In this document: one piece after another, positions 9,201 through 17,806 of the stretch | Layout: every line of letters begins with the position of its first letter | How positions within the stretch are numbered: position 1 is the stretch's first letter | Source: Bacteroidales bacterium | GTDB lineage: Bacteria; Bacteroidota; Bacteroidia; Bacteroidales; UBA12077 | Reading direction: 5' to 3' | DNA: 64,000 nucleotides | Assembly: GCA_030637515.1 (NCBI GenBank) | Contig: DAOWGM010000051.1 | Location: 1 to 64,000 of the forward strand | Notes under the pieces: generated by a model | Seen by the model: only the letters and a program-made list of their open reading frames with translations | Told to the model about the DNA's origin: nothing | Database searches by the model: none | Translations under genes and position numbers: made by a program

Positions 9201-10044
9201 AATTATAGTCAGAATAAATATGTTTTGTTAAATCGTAAAAACCAGTTGCTTCATTATAACTCCATTGATCTGGACCTTTAACATAAAATAGAATATAATC
9301 TCCATCGTTAAAAATCCCATCACTTCCTTTTTCAATAAAAATATCATTACCATTCAAGTCATCCTGAATTTCTTCGGTATTTGATATAGGAAGTAATCCA
9401 GAAGAATTGCCGTATATTCTTAAGCCTCCAGGATTTGTGAAGCCCATTTCTGTTAATTCATTGTAGGTTATTTTGTAGATTCCATTTTCATTTATTCTGA
9501 TTTTTATCCAATTACCAGTTCTTAATACCGATGATGAACTAAAACTTTTTGTTCCTATGTTTTTTGGAGAAACCCTTTTTGAAGATGGTACAATTGCAAT
9601 TTCAAAAGATATAACTTTTTCAATCTGACCACTTAGACTATTTTTCTTAAAGGGTATTAGTTTTAACTGAATATAAGGTTTCGATCGTACATAATTAATT
9701 ATTGATTCATATTCAATTGTTTCCGGAATTTCATTCTTGTTTTTTATTACCAATAACTCTTCTCGTGTAAGTTGTTTATATTTTATATTTGTAATTTTTA
9801 TTTCTGTTTTTGAGGAGTTCACTTTTATTAATTCATAATAATAAGGTAATAGAGAGTTTTGGCTATAGCAGGCATTTTCAAAAACAAGGTATTCTGTTTT
9901 ATTTATGTTTTTTTGATCAATATTGAAATAATGAGAAACTGATTTGGAACTTTGCCAGTTTATGACTCTAATATTCTTACTATTTTGACCAAATGTGTAT
10001 AAAAAGATAAAAAATAATGGAACAAAAATTAAAATTTTCTTCAT
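6226..10044 (-). CDS. porU: T9SS sortase PorU (C25 cysteine peptidase family)
   Basis: PorU cleaves the C-terminal sorting signal of T9SS cargo and attaches the protein to lipopolysaccharide at the cell surface. I start at 10044 (signal peptide MKKILIFVPLFFIFLYTFGQ; 1272 residues) rather than 21 bases upstream. The gingipain-like C25 domain is in the middle: the catalytic His783 lies in N-Y-T-G-H-G-G-E-N and Cys817 in M-T-A-T-C-E-F-S, 34 residues apart. The N-terminal third is beta-rich; the C-terminus has the type A CTD form N-Y-P-N-P-F near residue 1175, followed by FlgD-like G-x-Y-I-Y-Q and a basic end. It is somewhat longer than the P. gingivalis protein. Next to porV, as expected for the attachment complex. 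Confidence 0.95.
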   Translation of the reverse strand: MKKILIFVPLFFIFLYTFGQNSKNIRVINWQSSKSVSHYFNIDQKNINKTEYLVFENACYSQNSLLPYYYELIKVNSSKTEIKITNIKYKQLTREELLVIKNKNEIPETIEYESIINYVRSKPYIQLKLIPFKKNSLSGQIEKVISFEIAIVPSSKRVSPKNIGTKSFSSSSVLRTGNWIKIRINENGIYKITYNELTEMGFTNPGGLRIYGNSSGLLPISNTEEIQDDLNGNDIFIEKGSDGIFNDGDYILFYVKGPDQWSYNEATGFYDLTKHIYSDYNYFFLTTNAGSTGTVNTATTPSGGATKTLTTFTDFSHHENNTENLLESGQLWFGEHFDITTSYNFDFSFPDLIKTTPISCKIAVAARSSASSSYNIKYSSQTIANLSIPSVNMSSYTSVYAIREIAEGDFTSSSDNFTINLNYNKSSSSSEGWLDYICLNAERKIRLSEDQLIFNYYNSGAISEIVEFQIQNAGSATIWDVTDPNHPQKINTTSIGGGTIEAKVNTAPGLNEYIAFNNTNFLITEAIGDIANQNLHAINHKDMIVVTHPDFISQANEIATIHETNDNLSVLVVTPEQIYNEFSSGSPDASAIRNFVRMVYERSTSADTLKYLLFIGDGSYDHKSITAENNNFILTYQSENSLNPTGSFVTDDFFGLLDATDNVENSNSGLVDIGIGRLPVKSSEEAQQIVEKIKSYLNFENYSDWINSICFVGDDEDNNVHMRDADKLASFVDTTYPHFNINKIYLDAFPQESSSIYESYPEVNRLVKDEVNNGVLIFNYTGHGGENGLAHERILSIDDITSWVNFNKLAVFMTATCEFSRFDNHKYTSAGELVLLNPNGGGIALFSTTRLVYSSPNYTLNRNFYNYVFEKDNKGKNRAFGDIIRLAKNASGTENNKRNFTLLGDPAIKMHIPEYNIITDSINHRNVKDYIDTLKALSKVTIHGHIENNAKTIISSYNGIVYPVVLDKKKTITTLGNDGDTPMDFEVQNNILFKGKASVINGKFEYSFVVPKDISYNFDNGKISYYSLSSNSDAKGFFKEFLIGGTDENAEPDNFGPEIKLYMNDENFVSGGVTDENPKLIAVLSDSSGINTVGNGIGHDITATLDKNSSDIIVLNDYYESDLDDYQRGKIEYLFSELENGDHNLKLKVWDVYNNSSEGDMDFIVAESENLAIRNLLNYPNPFTESTAFYFDHNRPNEDLDILIQVFTISGKLVKTISSIINSNAFRSDPIRWDGLDDFGDNIGRGVYIYQMRVRTFDGEVVKKIEKLVILK

Positions 10045-10190
10045 CAGGTGCTTAATTTTATGCAAATAAACAAAACTTTGTACAGAAAATAATAACGATT
10101 TTTTTTATTCGTTTTGTTTTATAGTAATTATAGAAACGATTCCTGTTAAATTAATATTGTAATTGAAAGGATTTAAGAGTATATTTCTTC

Positions 10191-11165
10191 ATGAAAAAGG
10201 TTTTTGTAATATTTTTTTCATTAATTGTTACGCAATTATATTGTCAGGATGTTGAGTTTTCACAATATTATGCAAACCCTTTGTACTTAAATCCTGCATT
10301 TGCAGGTTCTGATAACTACACAAGAATGTCTTTAAATTACCGTGCAATTTTACCTGTTTCGTATGGTGATTACAGTACTTATAGTGCATCGGTTGATAAA
10401 TATTTTGATGGATTAAGTGGAGGAGTTGGATTTCAGGTAATGAATGACAGACAGGCTCAGGGTGTTATTAATAATCTTGGTTTTAGCTTGATTTATTCTT
10501 TTCATACGCAGATAAGAAAAAAATGGGCACTAAATACAGGTTTTAGAGTTGGATATAACTCAAAAACTTTAAATGGAAGCAACCTTGTTTATCCTGACAT
10601 GCTTGATCCTGTCGAAGGAGTCTCTGAATCGGGGATGGAATCAGGACTATACCAGAAATCTTTATACTTTGATTTTTCTTTTGGAATGCTGACATGGTAT
10701 GAGAATTATTATCTGGGAGTTTCAATTGATCATTTAACCGAACCAAAAATATCTCTTGGAAGTGATGATCCAGGTCCGATTGCAAGAAAGTATACACTTC
10801 ATGGAGGTATGGAGATTCCTTATTATAATAGTTTAAACCGAGTACACATGACATTATCACCTAATTTTATTTTTCAGATGCAAGGAGCTTCATCAAAAAT
10901 AAATTTGGGTGTATATTTAAGCAAAAATAACTTAATAGGAGGGCTTTGGGTAAAAACAAATACAAGTATTAATCTTACAGGATGTGTTTTAATGCTTGGT
11001 TATGTGACCGAAAATAGTACATTTGCTTATAGTTATGATATTCCGTTTTATATAGGAGGATTTAGTGGAATTATTTCGGGAGGACACGAAGTAACCTTTT
11101 TATATAAATTCATGTATAAAAGGAAGAGAAAAAAAATAAAGGCAATAAAATGTCCTAAAATTTAG
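10191..11165 (+). CDS. PorP/SprF-family T9SS outer-membrane protein
   Basis: Outer-membrane barrel of the PorP/SprF family, members of which pair with particular T9SS substrates or with the core machine. The 324 residues start with a signal peptide ending near C-Q, followed by the family signature F-S-Q-Y-Y-A-N-P-L-Y-L-N-P-A-F-A-G. The C-terminus carries a basic tail (K-R-K-R-K-K). It is divergent from porU (146 bases apart) and lies 73 bases before gldJ, in the neighbourhood of the T9SS attachment genes. It could be the core PorP or a cargo-specific SprF; the sequence alone does not decide. A second family member lies at 37450-38427. Confidence 0.88.
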   Translation: MKKVFVIFFSLIVTQLYCQDVEFSQYYANPLYLNPAFAGSDNYTRMSLNYRAILPVSYGDYSTYSASVDKYFDGLSGGVGFQVMNDRQAQGVINNLGFSLIYSFHTQIRKKWALNTGFRVGYNSKTLNGSNLVYPDMLDPVEGVSESGMESGLYQKSLYFDFSFGMLTWYENYYLGVSIDHLTEPKISLGSDDPGPIARKYTLHGGMEIPYYNSLNRVHMTLSPNFIFQMQGASSKINLGVYLSKNNLIGGLWVKTNTSINLTGCVLMLGYVTENSTFAYSYDIPFYIGGFSGIISGGHEVTFLYKFMYKRKRKKIKAIKCPKI

Positions 11166-11188
11166 TTATATTTGTATAACAAATCTTG

Positions 11189-11217
11189 TTTGTAGAAGAT
11201 AAAAATTATTATATTTG
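11189..11217 (+). promoter_or_regulatory. Putative promoter of gldJ
   Basis: TTTG at 11189-11192, a 17-base spacer, and TATATTTG at 11210-11217 match the Bacteroidota primary-sigma consensus. The ATG is 22 bases further down. Confidence 0.55.
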
Positions 11218-11238
11218 AAATAAAAAAATAACATTACC

Positions 11239-12744
11239 ATGAACGTAAAGTTAAAATTTATCCCTTTAGTGATTATTAGCGTGCTAATTGTATCAGGTTG
11301 TAGTTTATTAGGTGGCGGAAAAGATCCTGGGCAAACAGGTAATTCCTCACAAACTACTGGCTGGGAATATAACAATCCAGATAATGGAGGATTTGAAGTT
11401 AAAACAGATTATGTAGAGATAGCTGGTCCAGGGCTTGTTTTAGTTGAAGGTGGTACATATACCATGGGGCAAACAGAGCAGGATGTAACTTACGATTGGA
11501 ATAATGTTCCAAGAAGAGTTACTGTTACTTCGTTCTATATGGATCAAACCGAGGTTAGAAATGTAGATTATCGTGAATATTTAAACTGGATTCGTCGGGT
11601 ATTTGTTGATTATCCCGATGTTTATAGAAATGCTCTTCCAGATACTTTGGTTTGGAGAAGTCCATTAGCATTTAACGAACCTTACGTTGAGTATTATTTT
11701 AGACATCCTGCTTATAATGAATATCCTGTTGTTGGAGTGGATTGGCTGCAGGCCAATGATTATTGTATTTGGAGGACTGATAGGGTTAATGAATTTATGC
11801 TTATAAGCGAAGGTATACTCGATATGGACCCAAATCAGATAGGTCGTGAAAATTTCAATACAGGAGCATATCTTGCAGGTCAGTATGAAGGACTTGTAAT
11901 AGAGAACCTTCCTTCTTTGGACCCTAATAAAGAAAGTAGAAGAGTTAATATGGCCGATGGTATTTTATTACCAAAATACAGACTTCCGACAGAAGCAGAA
12001 TGGGAATTTGCAGCAGTTGCTTTAATTGGTAATACTTACGATGAAAGAATGTACGAAAGAAGAATGTTTCCATGGGATGGACATAACGTTCGTTATACTC
12101 ATGGAAAAGATATGGGTGTTATGATGGCAAACTTTAAGCGTGGACGTGGTGATATGATGGGTACAGCTGGAGCTTTAAATGATAATGGAGCAATTACAGT
12201 TCCTGTGTCTTCTTACTGGCCAAATGACAATGGATTATATTGTATGGCAGGAAATGTAAATGAATGGGTATTGGATGTTTACAGACCTCTTTCATATGAA
12301 GATGTTAGTGATTTTAGACCTTTCCGTGGTAATGTTTTTGAAACACTTGTAAGAAATGAAGACGGAACTGTTGCAGCAAAAGATAGCTTAGGTAGGCTTA
12401 AAACAAGAGCAATTACTGATGAAGAAGCTGCTGGAAGAACGAATTATTTAAGGGCTGACTACATAAATTATAGAGATGGGGACCTTTTATCAAGAACTGA
12501 TTATGATAGTCAGGAAGCTGCAAGAGGTAACGCATCAACTGGAGAAATGTACTCGCAAAAACCAACTGATATGACTTCACTTATTACTGATAAAGTAAGA
12601 GTTTATAAGGGTGGCTCATGGAAAGACAGAGTTTATTGGATGAACCCTGCGACAAGAAGATTCTTGGATCAGGATGAAGCAAGAGACGACCTTGGTTTTA
12701 GATGTGCAATGATTAGGGTTGGAAGCCCAAGCGGTAAAAATTAA
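11239..12744 (+). CDS. gldJ: GldJ-like lipoprotein with formylglycine-generating-enzyme (SUMF1) fold
   Basis: GldJ and its paralogue GldK/PorK are lipoproteins needed for gliding and T9SS function. The 501 residues start with a lipoprotein signal (lipobox V-S-G-C, Cys21). The SUMF1/FGE-sulfatase-like domain begins near residue 70 (L-V-E-G-G-T-Y-T-M-G) and ends with V-Y-K-G-G-S-W and F-R-C-A-M-I-R; R-L-P-T-E-A-E-W-E-F-A is the diagnostic block. The large insertions between conserved blocks are typical of this branch. I favour GldJ over PorK because gldL/M/N do not follow, murF does, and porU/porV are close by; in F. johnsoniae gldJ is likewise adjacent to porU/porV. PorK remains the alternative. 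Confidence 0.85.
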   Translation: MNVKLKFIPLVIISVLIVSGCSLLGGGKDPGQTGNSSQTTGWEYNNPDNGGFEVKTDYVEIAGPGLVLVEGGTYTMGQTEQDVTYDWNNVPRRVTVTSFYMDQTEVRNVDYREYLNWIRRVFVDYPDVYRNALPDTLVWRSPLAFNEPYVEYYFRHPAYNEYPVVGVDWLQANDYCIWRTDRVNEFMLISEGILDMDPNQIGRENFNTGAYLAGQYEGLVIENLPSLDPNKESRRVNMADGILLPKYRLPTEAEWEFAAVALIGNTYDERMYERRMFPWDGHNVRYTHGKDMGVMMANFKRGRGDMMGTAGALNDNGAITVPVSSYWPNDNGLYCMAGNVNEWVLDVYRPLSYEDVSDFRPFRGNVFETLVRNEDGTVAAKDSLGRLKTRAITDEEAAGRTNYLRADYINYRDGDLLSRTDYDSQEAARGNASTGEMYSQKPTDMTSLITDKVRVYKGGSWKDRVYWMNPATRRFLDQDEARDDLGFRCAMIRVGSPSGKN

Positions 12745-12766
12745 AATTTAATTTAAAATATATTAA

Positions 12767-12795
12767 AACCTCATTCTATTATGAGGTTTTTTTAT
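12767..12795 (+). terminator. Terminator between gldJ and murF
   Basis: An eight-base perfect stem, AACCTCAT (12767-12774) with ATGAGGTT (12781-12788), has a six-base loop and is followed by T-rich sequence. murF starts 11 bases later, so murF either relies on read-through or has a promoter overlapping this hairpin. Confidence 0.8.
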
Positions 12796-12805
12796 TTAAT
12801 AAATA

Positions 12806-14098
12806 ATGAGTATTGAATCTTTATATAATAAATTTCTGAAGTTTAAAAAAATTTCGATTGATAGCAGAACAGCAGAAAAGGATTCCTTGTTTTTTGCACT
12901 TAAGGGAGAAAGTTTTGATGGAAATAAATATGCTCAAAGTGCATTAGAAAATGGGTGCGCTCTTGCTGTGGTAGATAACTCAGATTATATAGAGGGAGAT
13001 AATTATTTTCTGGTAGACAATGTATTAGAAACACTTCAAAAATTAGGGAATTATCATCGAAAAAAATTGAGTATACCTATAATTGCAATAACCGGTTCAA
13101 ATGGTAAAACAACAACAAAAGAACTAACATCAAGTGTTCTAAGCTCCATGTTTAATGTTTCATCAACTAAAGGAAATTTAAACAACCATATTGGTGTTCC
13201 GTTAACCTTATTGTCCATGGATGAAAATACTCAGATAGGGATAGTTGAAATGGGAGCAAATCATTTAAATGAAATTGAATTACTTTGTAAGGTTGCTGAA
13301 CCTGATTTCGGAATTATTACAAATATTGGCAGAGCACATTTAGAAGGATTTGGATCTTATAAAAATGTGATTAAAGCAAAAACAGAACTATATAATTATA
13401 TAAAGAATAAAGACGGTATTGTATTCTTTAGTTCTAATGATAGCTTATTAAAAAGTAAGGTAGATGAGTTAGAGTTAAAGTCAATTGCATATGCAGGTGA
13501 GAATTCTGAGGTTTCAGGAAATCTTTTAGAATCTGATCAGTTTTTAAAAATGAGTATTTTAATTGATAATGAGGAGATTGAATTCAAAACTCAATTAGTT
13601 GGTAGTTATAATTTTGAAAATGTATTAGCAGCTGCAAGTATTGGGAATTATTTTAAAATAAAGCCAGAGTTAATTGTAAATTCTATTGAAAGATACAAAC
13701 CACAGAATAACAGATCACAGTTTCTAAAAACAAGTAGAAATAACTTATATCTCGATGCATACAATGCTAATCCTTCAAGTGTTAATGCTTCAGTAACTAA
13801 CTTTTTGTCTTTAAAAATTTCTAATAGAATTGTAATTCTTGGTGACATGCTGGAATTGGGGAATGATTCAATAAAAGAGCATGAAAAGGTAATTAAATTA
13901 CTTGAAAAGGAATGTGTTGAACAGGTAATTATTGTTGGAGAAATATATAATAGTATAAAAGTGTCTGGTAATTTTATTCAGTTTGAAAATGTAGAAGAAT
14001 TAAAAAACTGGATAGGAGAGAATAAAATGGAAAATTCAAATATTCTTATAAAAGGTTCCAGAGGAATTGGCTTAGAAAAAGTTATTGAACTATTATAA
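12806..14098 (+). CDS. murF: UDP-N-acetylmuramoyl-tripeptide--D-alanyl-D-alanine ligase
   Basis: MurF adds D-Ala-D-Ala to UDP-MurNAc-tripeptide, the last cytosolic step of peptidoglycan precursor synthesis. At 430 residues it has the usual size and three domains. The ATP loop is I-T-G-S-N-G-K-T-T-T-K (residues about 94-104), followed by N-L-N-N-H-I-G-V-P and, in the C-terminal domain, the conserved Y-N-A-N-P-S and G-D-M-L-E-L-G blocks. It is a lone mur gene here, behind gldJ and its terminator. The identification is secure. Confidence 0.97.
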   Translation: MSIESLYNKFLKFKKISIDSRTAEKDSLFFALKGESFDGNKYAQSALENGCALAVVDNSDYIEGDNYFLVDNVLETLQKLGNYHRKKLSIPIIAITGSNGKTTTKELTSSVLSSMFNVSSTKGNLNNHIGVPLTLLSMDENTQIGIVEMGANHLNEIELLCKVAEPDFGIITNIGRAHLEGFGSYKNVIKAKTELYNYIKNKDGIVFFSSNDSLLKSKVDELELKSIAYAGENSEVSGNLLESDQFLKMSILIDNEEIEFKTQLVGSYNFENVLAAASIGNYFKIKPELIVNSIERYKPQNNRSQFLKTSRNNLYLDAYNANPSSVNASVTNFLSLKISNRIVILGDMLELGNDSIKEHEKVIKLLEKECVEQVIIVGEIYNSIKVSGNFIQFENVEELKNWIGENKMENSNILIKGSRGIGLEKVIELL

Positions 14099-14110
14099 TA
14101 TATTATTGAT

Positions 14111-15139
14111 TTAATTGTTGAAATCCAGAGTGTTAAAGCTTTTGTTTTTATTAATAAAGTAATTAATTACAATACTTCTTTTATACATTTCTTTGTGTTT
14201 TGAAACTTCTACATTTAGTAGCAGTTTTTTTCTTTTTGCACGAAGTTTACTAAGTGATTTGTAAAAATGTATATGAGCCTTTAAAACAGCATAAAAGTCT
14301 TTAAAAGACAGTTTAAAAAGGAATGTCATTGCAGATAATCCATCGAGAATCATCCGAGTAAATAAAATACTGAAAAGGTTACCTTGTGGAAGATTCTTGT
14401 AAAGCAAAAACAAGTTATTCCTGAAGTTCAGATATAATTTAAAAGGACTATTATTAGGTAAAGTTCCACCGCCTACATGATATATAACTGACTCAGGGTT
14501 GTACACTATGCGATATCCCATGTTTTTTAATCGCCAGCAAAGATCTATTTCTTCCATATGAGCGAAAAAATCATCATCTAAACCGCCCACTTTATTAAAG
14601 ATATCAGCTCTAATAGCTAAGGATGCACCTGTAGCCCAGAAAACATCGCATGAATCATTGTATTGTCCTTCATCAGATTCTATAGTGTTTAAAACTCTAC
14701 CTCTACAAAAAGGATAGCCAAATTTATCAATAAAACCTCCTGCAGCACCAGCATATTCAAAATTGTTTTTATGATCGAATGATAATATTTTTGGTTGACA
14801 TGCAGCAATTGTTTTATCAGAATCCATCATACTTATAAGAGGAGTAAGCCAATTCTCAGAAACTTCAATATCACTATTTAAAAGAACAAAATATTCAGCT
14901 TCAATTTGTTTTAAGGCTCTATTATAACCACCTGTATAACCATAATTTTTATCTAAAATAATTTGACGTAATTCTGGATAATTTTTATTTAAAAAGTCGA
15001 TAGAATCGTCTTTTGAGTCATTATCTGCAATAATAATTTCGGTTTCAGGATCTGGTGTATTTTTAATAAGTGAAGGTAAAAATTGCTCCAGAAATTTTTC
15101 CCCATTCCAGTTAAGAATTACAACTGCAGTTTTTAGCAT
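14111..15139 (-). CDS. Family 2 glycosyltransferase
   Basis: A GT-A glycosyltransferase (342 residues) of the rhamnosyltransferase/WcaE-like group, acting at the cytoplasmic face of the inner membrane. The N-terminus shows V-V-I-L-N-W-N-G, then a nucleotide-binding A-D-N-D-S segment, a D-x-D-like L-N-S-D-I-E-V near residue 97, and E-E-I-D-L-C-W-R-L-K with Y-H-V-G-G-G-T further down. The C-terminal part has hydrophobic amphipathic helices that may bind the membrane. It is the last gene of the operon with two LpxL-like acyltransferases (27-base gap), suggesting a glycolipid or lipopolysaccharide product. Donor and acceptor unknown. Confidence 0.88.
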   Translation of the reverse strand: MLKTAVVILNWNGEKFLEQFLPSLIKNTPDPETEIIIADNDSKDDSIDFLNKNYPELRQIILDKNYGYTGGYNRALKQIEAEYFVLLNSDIEVSENWLTPLISMMDSDKTIAACQPKILSFDHKNNFEYAGAAGGFIDKFGYPFCRGRVLNTIESDEGQYNDSCDVFWATGASLAIRADIFNKVGGLDDDFFAHMEEIDLCWRLKNMGYRIVYNPESVIYHVGGGTLPNNSPFKLYLNFRNNLFLLYKNLPQGNLFSILFTRMILDGLSAMTFLFKLSFKDFYAVLKAHIHFYKSLSKLRAKRKKLLLNVEVSKHKEMYKRSIVINYFINKNKSFNTLDFNN

Positions 15140-15166
15140 TTTTTGTTTTTTGTAAATTGATAATAA

Positions 15167-16042
15167 TTAATCAAGTTTCTTATGTTTCCATCTGTCATGT
15201 GACCATAACCAAAACTCAGGGTTTTCCATTATCTGGTTTTCCAGTTTTCTGATAAAAAGTTCTGTTATTTCGTACTCTTTTGTATCTGCAGAATTCTCAC
15301 ATAAAGTTGAAAATTCTATATTATATAATCCTCTTTTTCCTTTAGCGATATCAACAAAAACAATAGCTGCATTTATCTTCTTACCTATTTTTTCGGGTCC
15401 CATAAATACTGGTGTTTCGTGATTCAAAAAGTTTGTCCAGTATTGAATATTCTTTCTTAATGGTCTTTGATCAGCTATTAAACCAAGAATAATTGGTTCT
15501 TTAGCTTTATAATACTCCAAGGTGCGTTTTAGCGTACTTTCCATCGGAATCGGAACACAATTAAATATCGACCTCATTTTAAGAAAACTATTATTAAAAT
15601 ATTCGTTCTTGACGGTTTTATAAACAGGAACATACAGATATTCTGTGTAAAGTGGTAATGTTGATGTAACCTCCCAGTTCCCGTAATGCCCGAATACCAT
15701 TATGATGTTTTTCTTTTGCTTGTATAATTCAGTAAAGAAATCTGGATTTTTATAATGTACAAAAGAGGTAACCTTTTTCTTTGACATTTTTATTAGAGCC
15801 GCATTTTCAATGGTAATATCGGATAAATGACGATAAAACTTCCTTATAATATGATTTAATTCTTTTTTCGTTTTATCGGGAAAAGATTCTTTTATGTTTT
15901 TAATTACAGTTTTTTTTCTATATCCTATAAAGTAGAAAATAATAACATAAACAATGTCCGAAAATAAATAAAGAACTGGTTTTGGTAATCCAGCCAAAAT
16001 CAGAAAGAATAAATCTAAGGGAGAATAAAGGATTTTTTTCAT
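15167..16042 (-). CDS. LpxL/HtrB-like acyltransferase, copy A
   Basis: Lysophospholipid/lipid A acyltransferase family (LABLAT), 291 residues, with an N-terminal membrane anchor (about residues 9-38). The catalytic H-x4-E motif is visible as H-Y-G-N-W-E near residue 118, and a second conserved block (A-D-Q-R-P, residues about 190-194) is also present. It should transfer an acyl chain to a lipid or lipid A intermediate on the inner membrane. It is a clear paralogue of the gene immediately upstream (13-base gap): both share Y-W-T-N-F-L, a P-E-K-I block and a W-S/T-H-x-R-W-K end. Exact acceptor not determinable. Confidence 0.88.
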   Translation of the reverse strand: MKKILYSPLDLFFLILAGLPKPVLYLFSDIVYVIIFYFIGYRKKTVIKNIKESFPDKTKKELNHIIRKFYRHLSDITIENAALIKMSKKKVTSFVHYKNPDFFTELYKQKKNIIMVFGHYGNWEVTSTLPLYTEYLYVPVYKTVKNEYFNNSFLKMRSIFNCVPIPMESTLKRTLEYYKAKEPIILGLIADQRPLRKNIQYWTNFLNHETPVFMGPEKIGKKINAAIVFVDIAKGKRGLYNIEFSTLCENSADTKEYEITELFIRKLENQIMENPEFWLWSHDRWKHKKLD

Positions 16043-16055
16043 TAATTGTTATATT

Positions 16056-16940
16056 TTAATAGTTAGGATCTCCTTTTTTGAACTTCCATCTTTTATGAGT
16101 CCAAAGATAGTTTTCCGGATTTTCTATTATTAATTTTTCAAGAAATCGTAAATGAGTTTCAGTTATTTCGTATTCTTTACATTGTGAAACATCGTCAAGT
16201 AAAAGCTTTGTTTTAATAATATAACGTCCTCTTTTAATTTTTTCAAGATAAGTAAATATGATAGCATGATTCAATTTTTGAGCAATTTTTTCAGGGCCAA
16301 GATATACGGCAGTTTCTTGGTTTAAAAAGTTTGTCCAGTATTTCTTATTTATTTTAATGGGTCTTTGATCTGCTATAAGACCAAGAAATGTTAGTTTGTT
16401 TTCTTTATGATGTTTCAGAACGGTCTTAAATGTATCGTTCATTGTAATAGGAGTTGCGCCGAACTTCTCACGCATTTTATAAAACTCTTTATCAAAAAGT
16501 GCATTTTTTAAAGGTTTGTAAACACCAAACACAATATGCGGAACTATTTCAGGAAGAGTTAAATATAGTTCCCAGTTGCTATAATGAGCAGTTATGCCAA
16601 TAATACTTTTGTTACTATTATAAAGTTTTTCGTAAATATCAGTCTCTTCAAGTTTTACCATACGTAATACCCGCTTTTTAGACATTTTAAAAATGGCAAT
16701 ATTTTCAATAAAAATGTCACTTAACTGATGATAGAATTTTTTTGTAATATGTTTTATTTCACTTTCTGATTTATCGGGAAATGAGTTTGTTAAATTGGTA
16801 TAAACAGTATTTCTTCGATAACCAACTATATAATAAAGAACGACATAAAAAAAATCGGCAATACCGTAAAGTATAAATTCTGGTACTATACTTAAAAACC
16901 AGCTAAAACCAAGAAATATGTATATGCCTATTTTCTTCAC
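16056..16940 (-). CDS. LpxL/HtrB-like acyltransferase, copy B
   Basis: Paralogue of the preceding acyltransferase, 294 residues. The H-x4-E motif is H-Y-S-N-W-E near residue 118 and the A-D-Q-R-P block is conserved. An N-terminal membrane segment (residues about 4-38) is followed by R-R-N-T-V-Y-T-N-L, matching R-K-K-T-V-I-K-N-I in copy A. The tandem arrangement suggests a local duplication followed by divergence, perhaps giving two acylation steps on one lipid. It follows the inositol-phosphatase-family gene by 10 bases, so all four genes from 17742 down to 14111 are likely one transcript. Confidence 0.88.
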   Translation of the reverse strand: MKKIGIYIFLGFSWFLSIVPEFILYGIADFFYVVLYYIVGYRRNTVYTNLTNSFPDKSESEIKHITKKFYHQLSDIFIENIAIFKMSKKRVLRMVKLEETDIYEKLYNSNKSIIGITAHYSNWELYLTLPEIVPHIVFGVYKPLKNALFDKEFYKMREKFGATPITMNDTFKTVLKHHKENKLTFLGLIADQRPIKINKKYWTNFLNQETAVYLGPEKIAQKLNHAIIFTYLEKIKRGRYIIKTKLLLDDVSQCKEYEITETHLRFLEKLIIENPENYLWTHKRWKFKKGDPNY

Positions 16941-16950
16941 AATAAATAAT

Positions 16951-17742
16951 TTATACCATGTATCGTTTTACAATATCTGAAAAATCATTAAAAACAAGAT
17001 CATTACAAGCAACAATTTCTTTGCCAAAAATATAGTTATTTTCACCAGAAAAGTCACTAACTTTTCCTCCTGCTTGCTGCACAATAAACGCTCCTGCCGC
17101 AACATCCCAAGGGCTTAAGCTATATTCATAAAATGCTTCAAACCTTCCGCATGCAACGTATGATAAATCAGTAGCTGCCGATCCAAGTCTTCTTATTCCA
17201 TGAGAATTTTGCATGAAATATTCCAGTGTCTCCATAAATGGCTTAATCCTTTTATAATCATAATATGGAAAACCTGTCGCAATAAGACTATCTTCAATTG
17301 TTTTCCTATTGGATACATTAATAATATTTCCGTTTAAGAATGCATTGCTACCTTTCCATGCATAAAAGCATTCATCCAAATTTAACTCATGAACAACACC
17401 AAGAATAATCTCATTATCTTCCATTAAAGCAATACTAATTGCAAATGGAGCAAGACCATGAATAAAATTTGTGGTTCCATCAAGTGGATCGATAATCCAA
17501 TTGTATTTTTCTCCTTTTTTAACTGAAGTACCTTCTTCTGCAATAAACCCTGCTTCAGGGAGAATCTTCTCCAATTCATCAACCAATTTTTGTTCTGAGC
17601 TTTTATCAATATATGTTACAAAGTCGTGTAGACCTTTTACTTCAACTTTTAAACTATCTGATTTTTTTTGTTCGGAAAGGATAAATTCACCAACCTTTTT
17701 AGTTAAATCAACTACTTGTTTACAGATTTTTTCGTGATTCAT
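16951..17742 (-). CDS. Inositol monophosphatase family protein (SuhB-like)
   Basis: A Mg2+-dependent sugar/inositol phosphatase of 263 residues. Metal-binding motifs are present: E-E-G-T near residue 65, W-I-I-D-P-L-D-G-T-T-N-F near 80-91 and W-D-V-A-A-G-A near 210. I choose the ATG at 17742; the longer frame to 17763 would begin inside a TATATTTG promoter element. It heads a likely operon with two acyltransferases and a glycosyltransferase, so a role in making an envelope lipid or sugar precursor is possible, but the family is broad and also includes RNA-related SuhB functions. Confidence 0.9.
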   Translation of the reverse strand: MNHEKICKQVVDLTKKVGEFILSEQKKSDSLKVEVKGLHDFVTYIDKSSEQKLVDELEKILPEAGFIAEEGTSVKKGEKYNWIIDPLDGTTNFIHGLAPFAISIALMEDNEIILGVVHELNLDECFYAWKGSNAFLNGNIINVSNRKTIEDSLIATGFPYYDYKRIKPFMETLEYFMQNSHGIRRLGSAATDLSYVACGRFEAFYEYSLSPWDVAAGAFIVQQAGGKVSDFSGENNYIFGKEIVACNDLVFNDFSDIVKRYMV

Positions 17743-17760
17743 ATATATATAAATTATTCT

Positions 17761-17768
17761 CAAATATA
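17761..17768 (-). promoter_or_regulatory. Putative -7 element upstream of the SuhB-like gene
   Basis: TATATTTG on the minus strand (TANNTTTG consensus), 19 bases before the chosen ATG at 17742. No clear -33 TTTG at the right distance. It supports the shorter gene start. Confidence 0.45.
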
Positions 17769-17806
17769 ATAAACGTATCTTTTTTATTTTTAGCTAAATT
17801 GATGTT

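Noticed and set aside
11239-12744. PorK/GldK instead of GldJ
   Set aside because: Not excluded, but gldL/M/N do not follow and the neighbours (porU/porV, murF) fit gldJ better.
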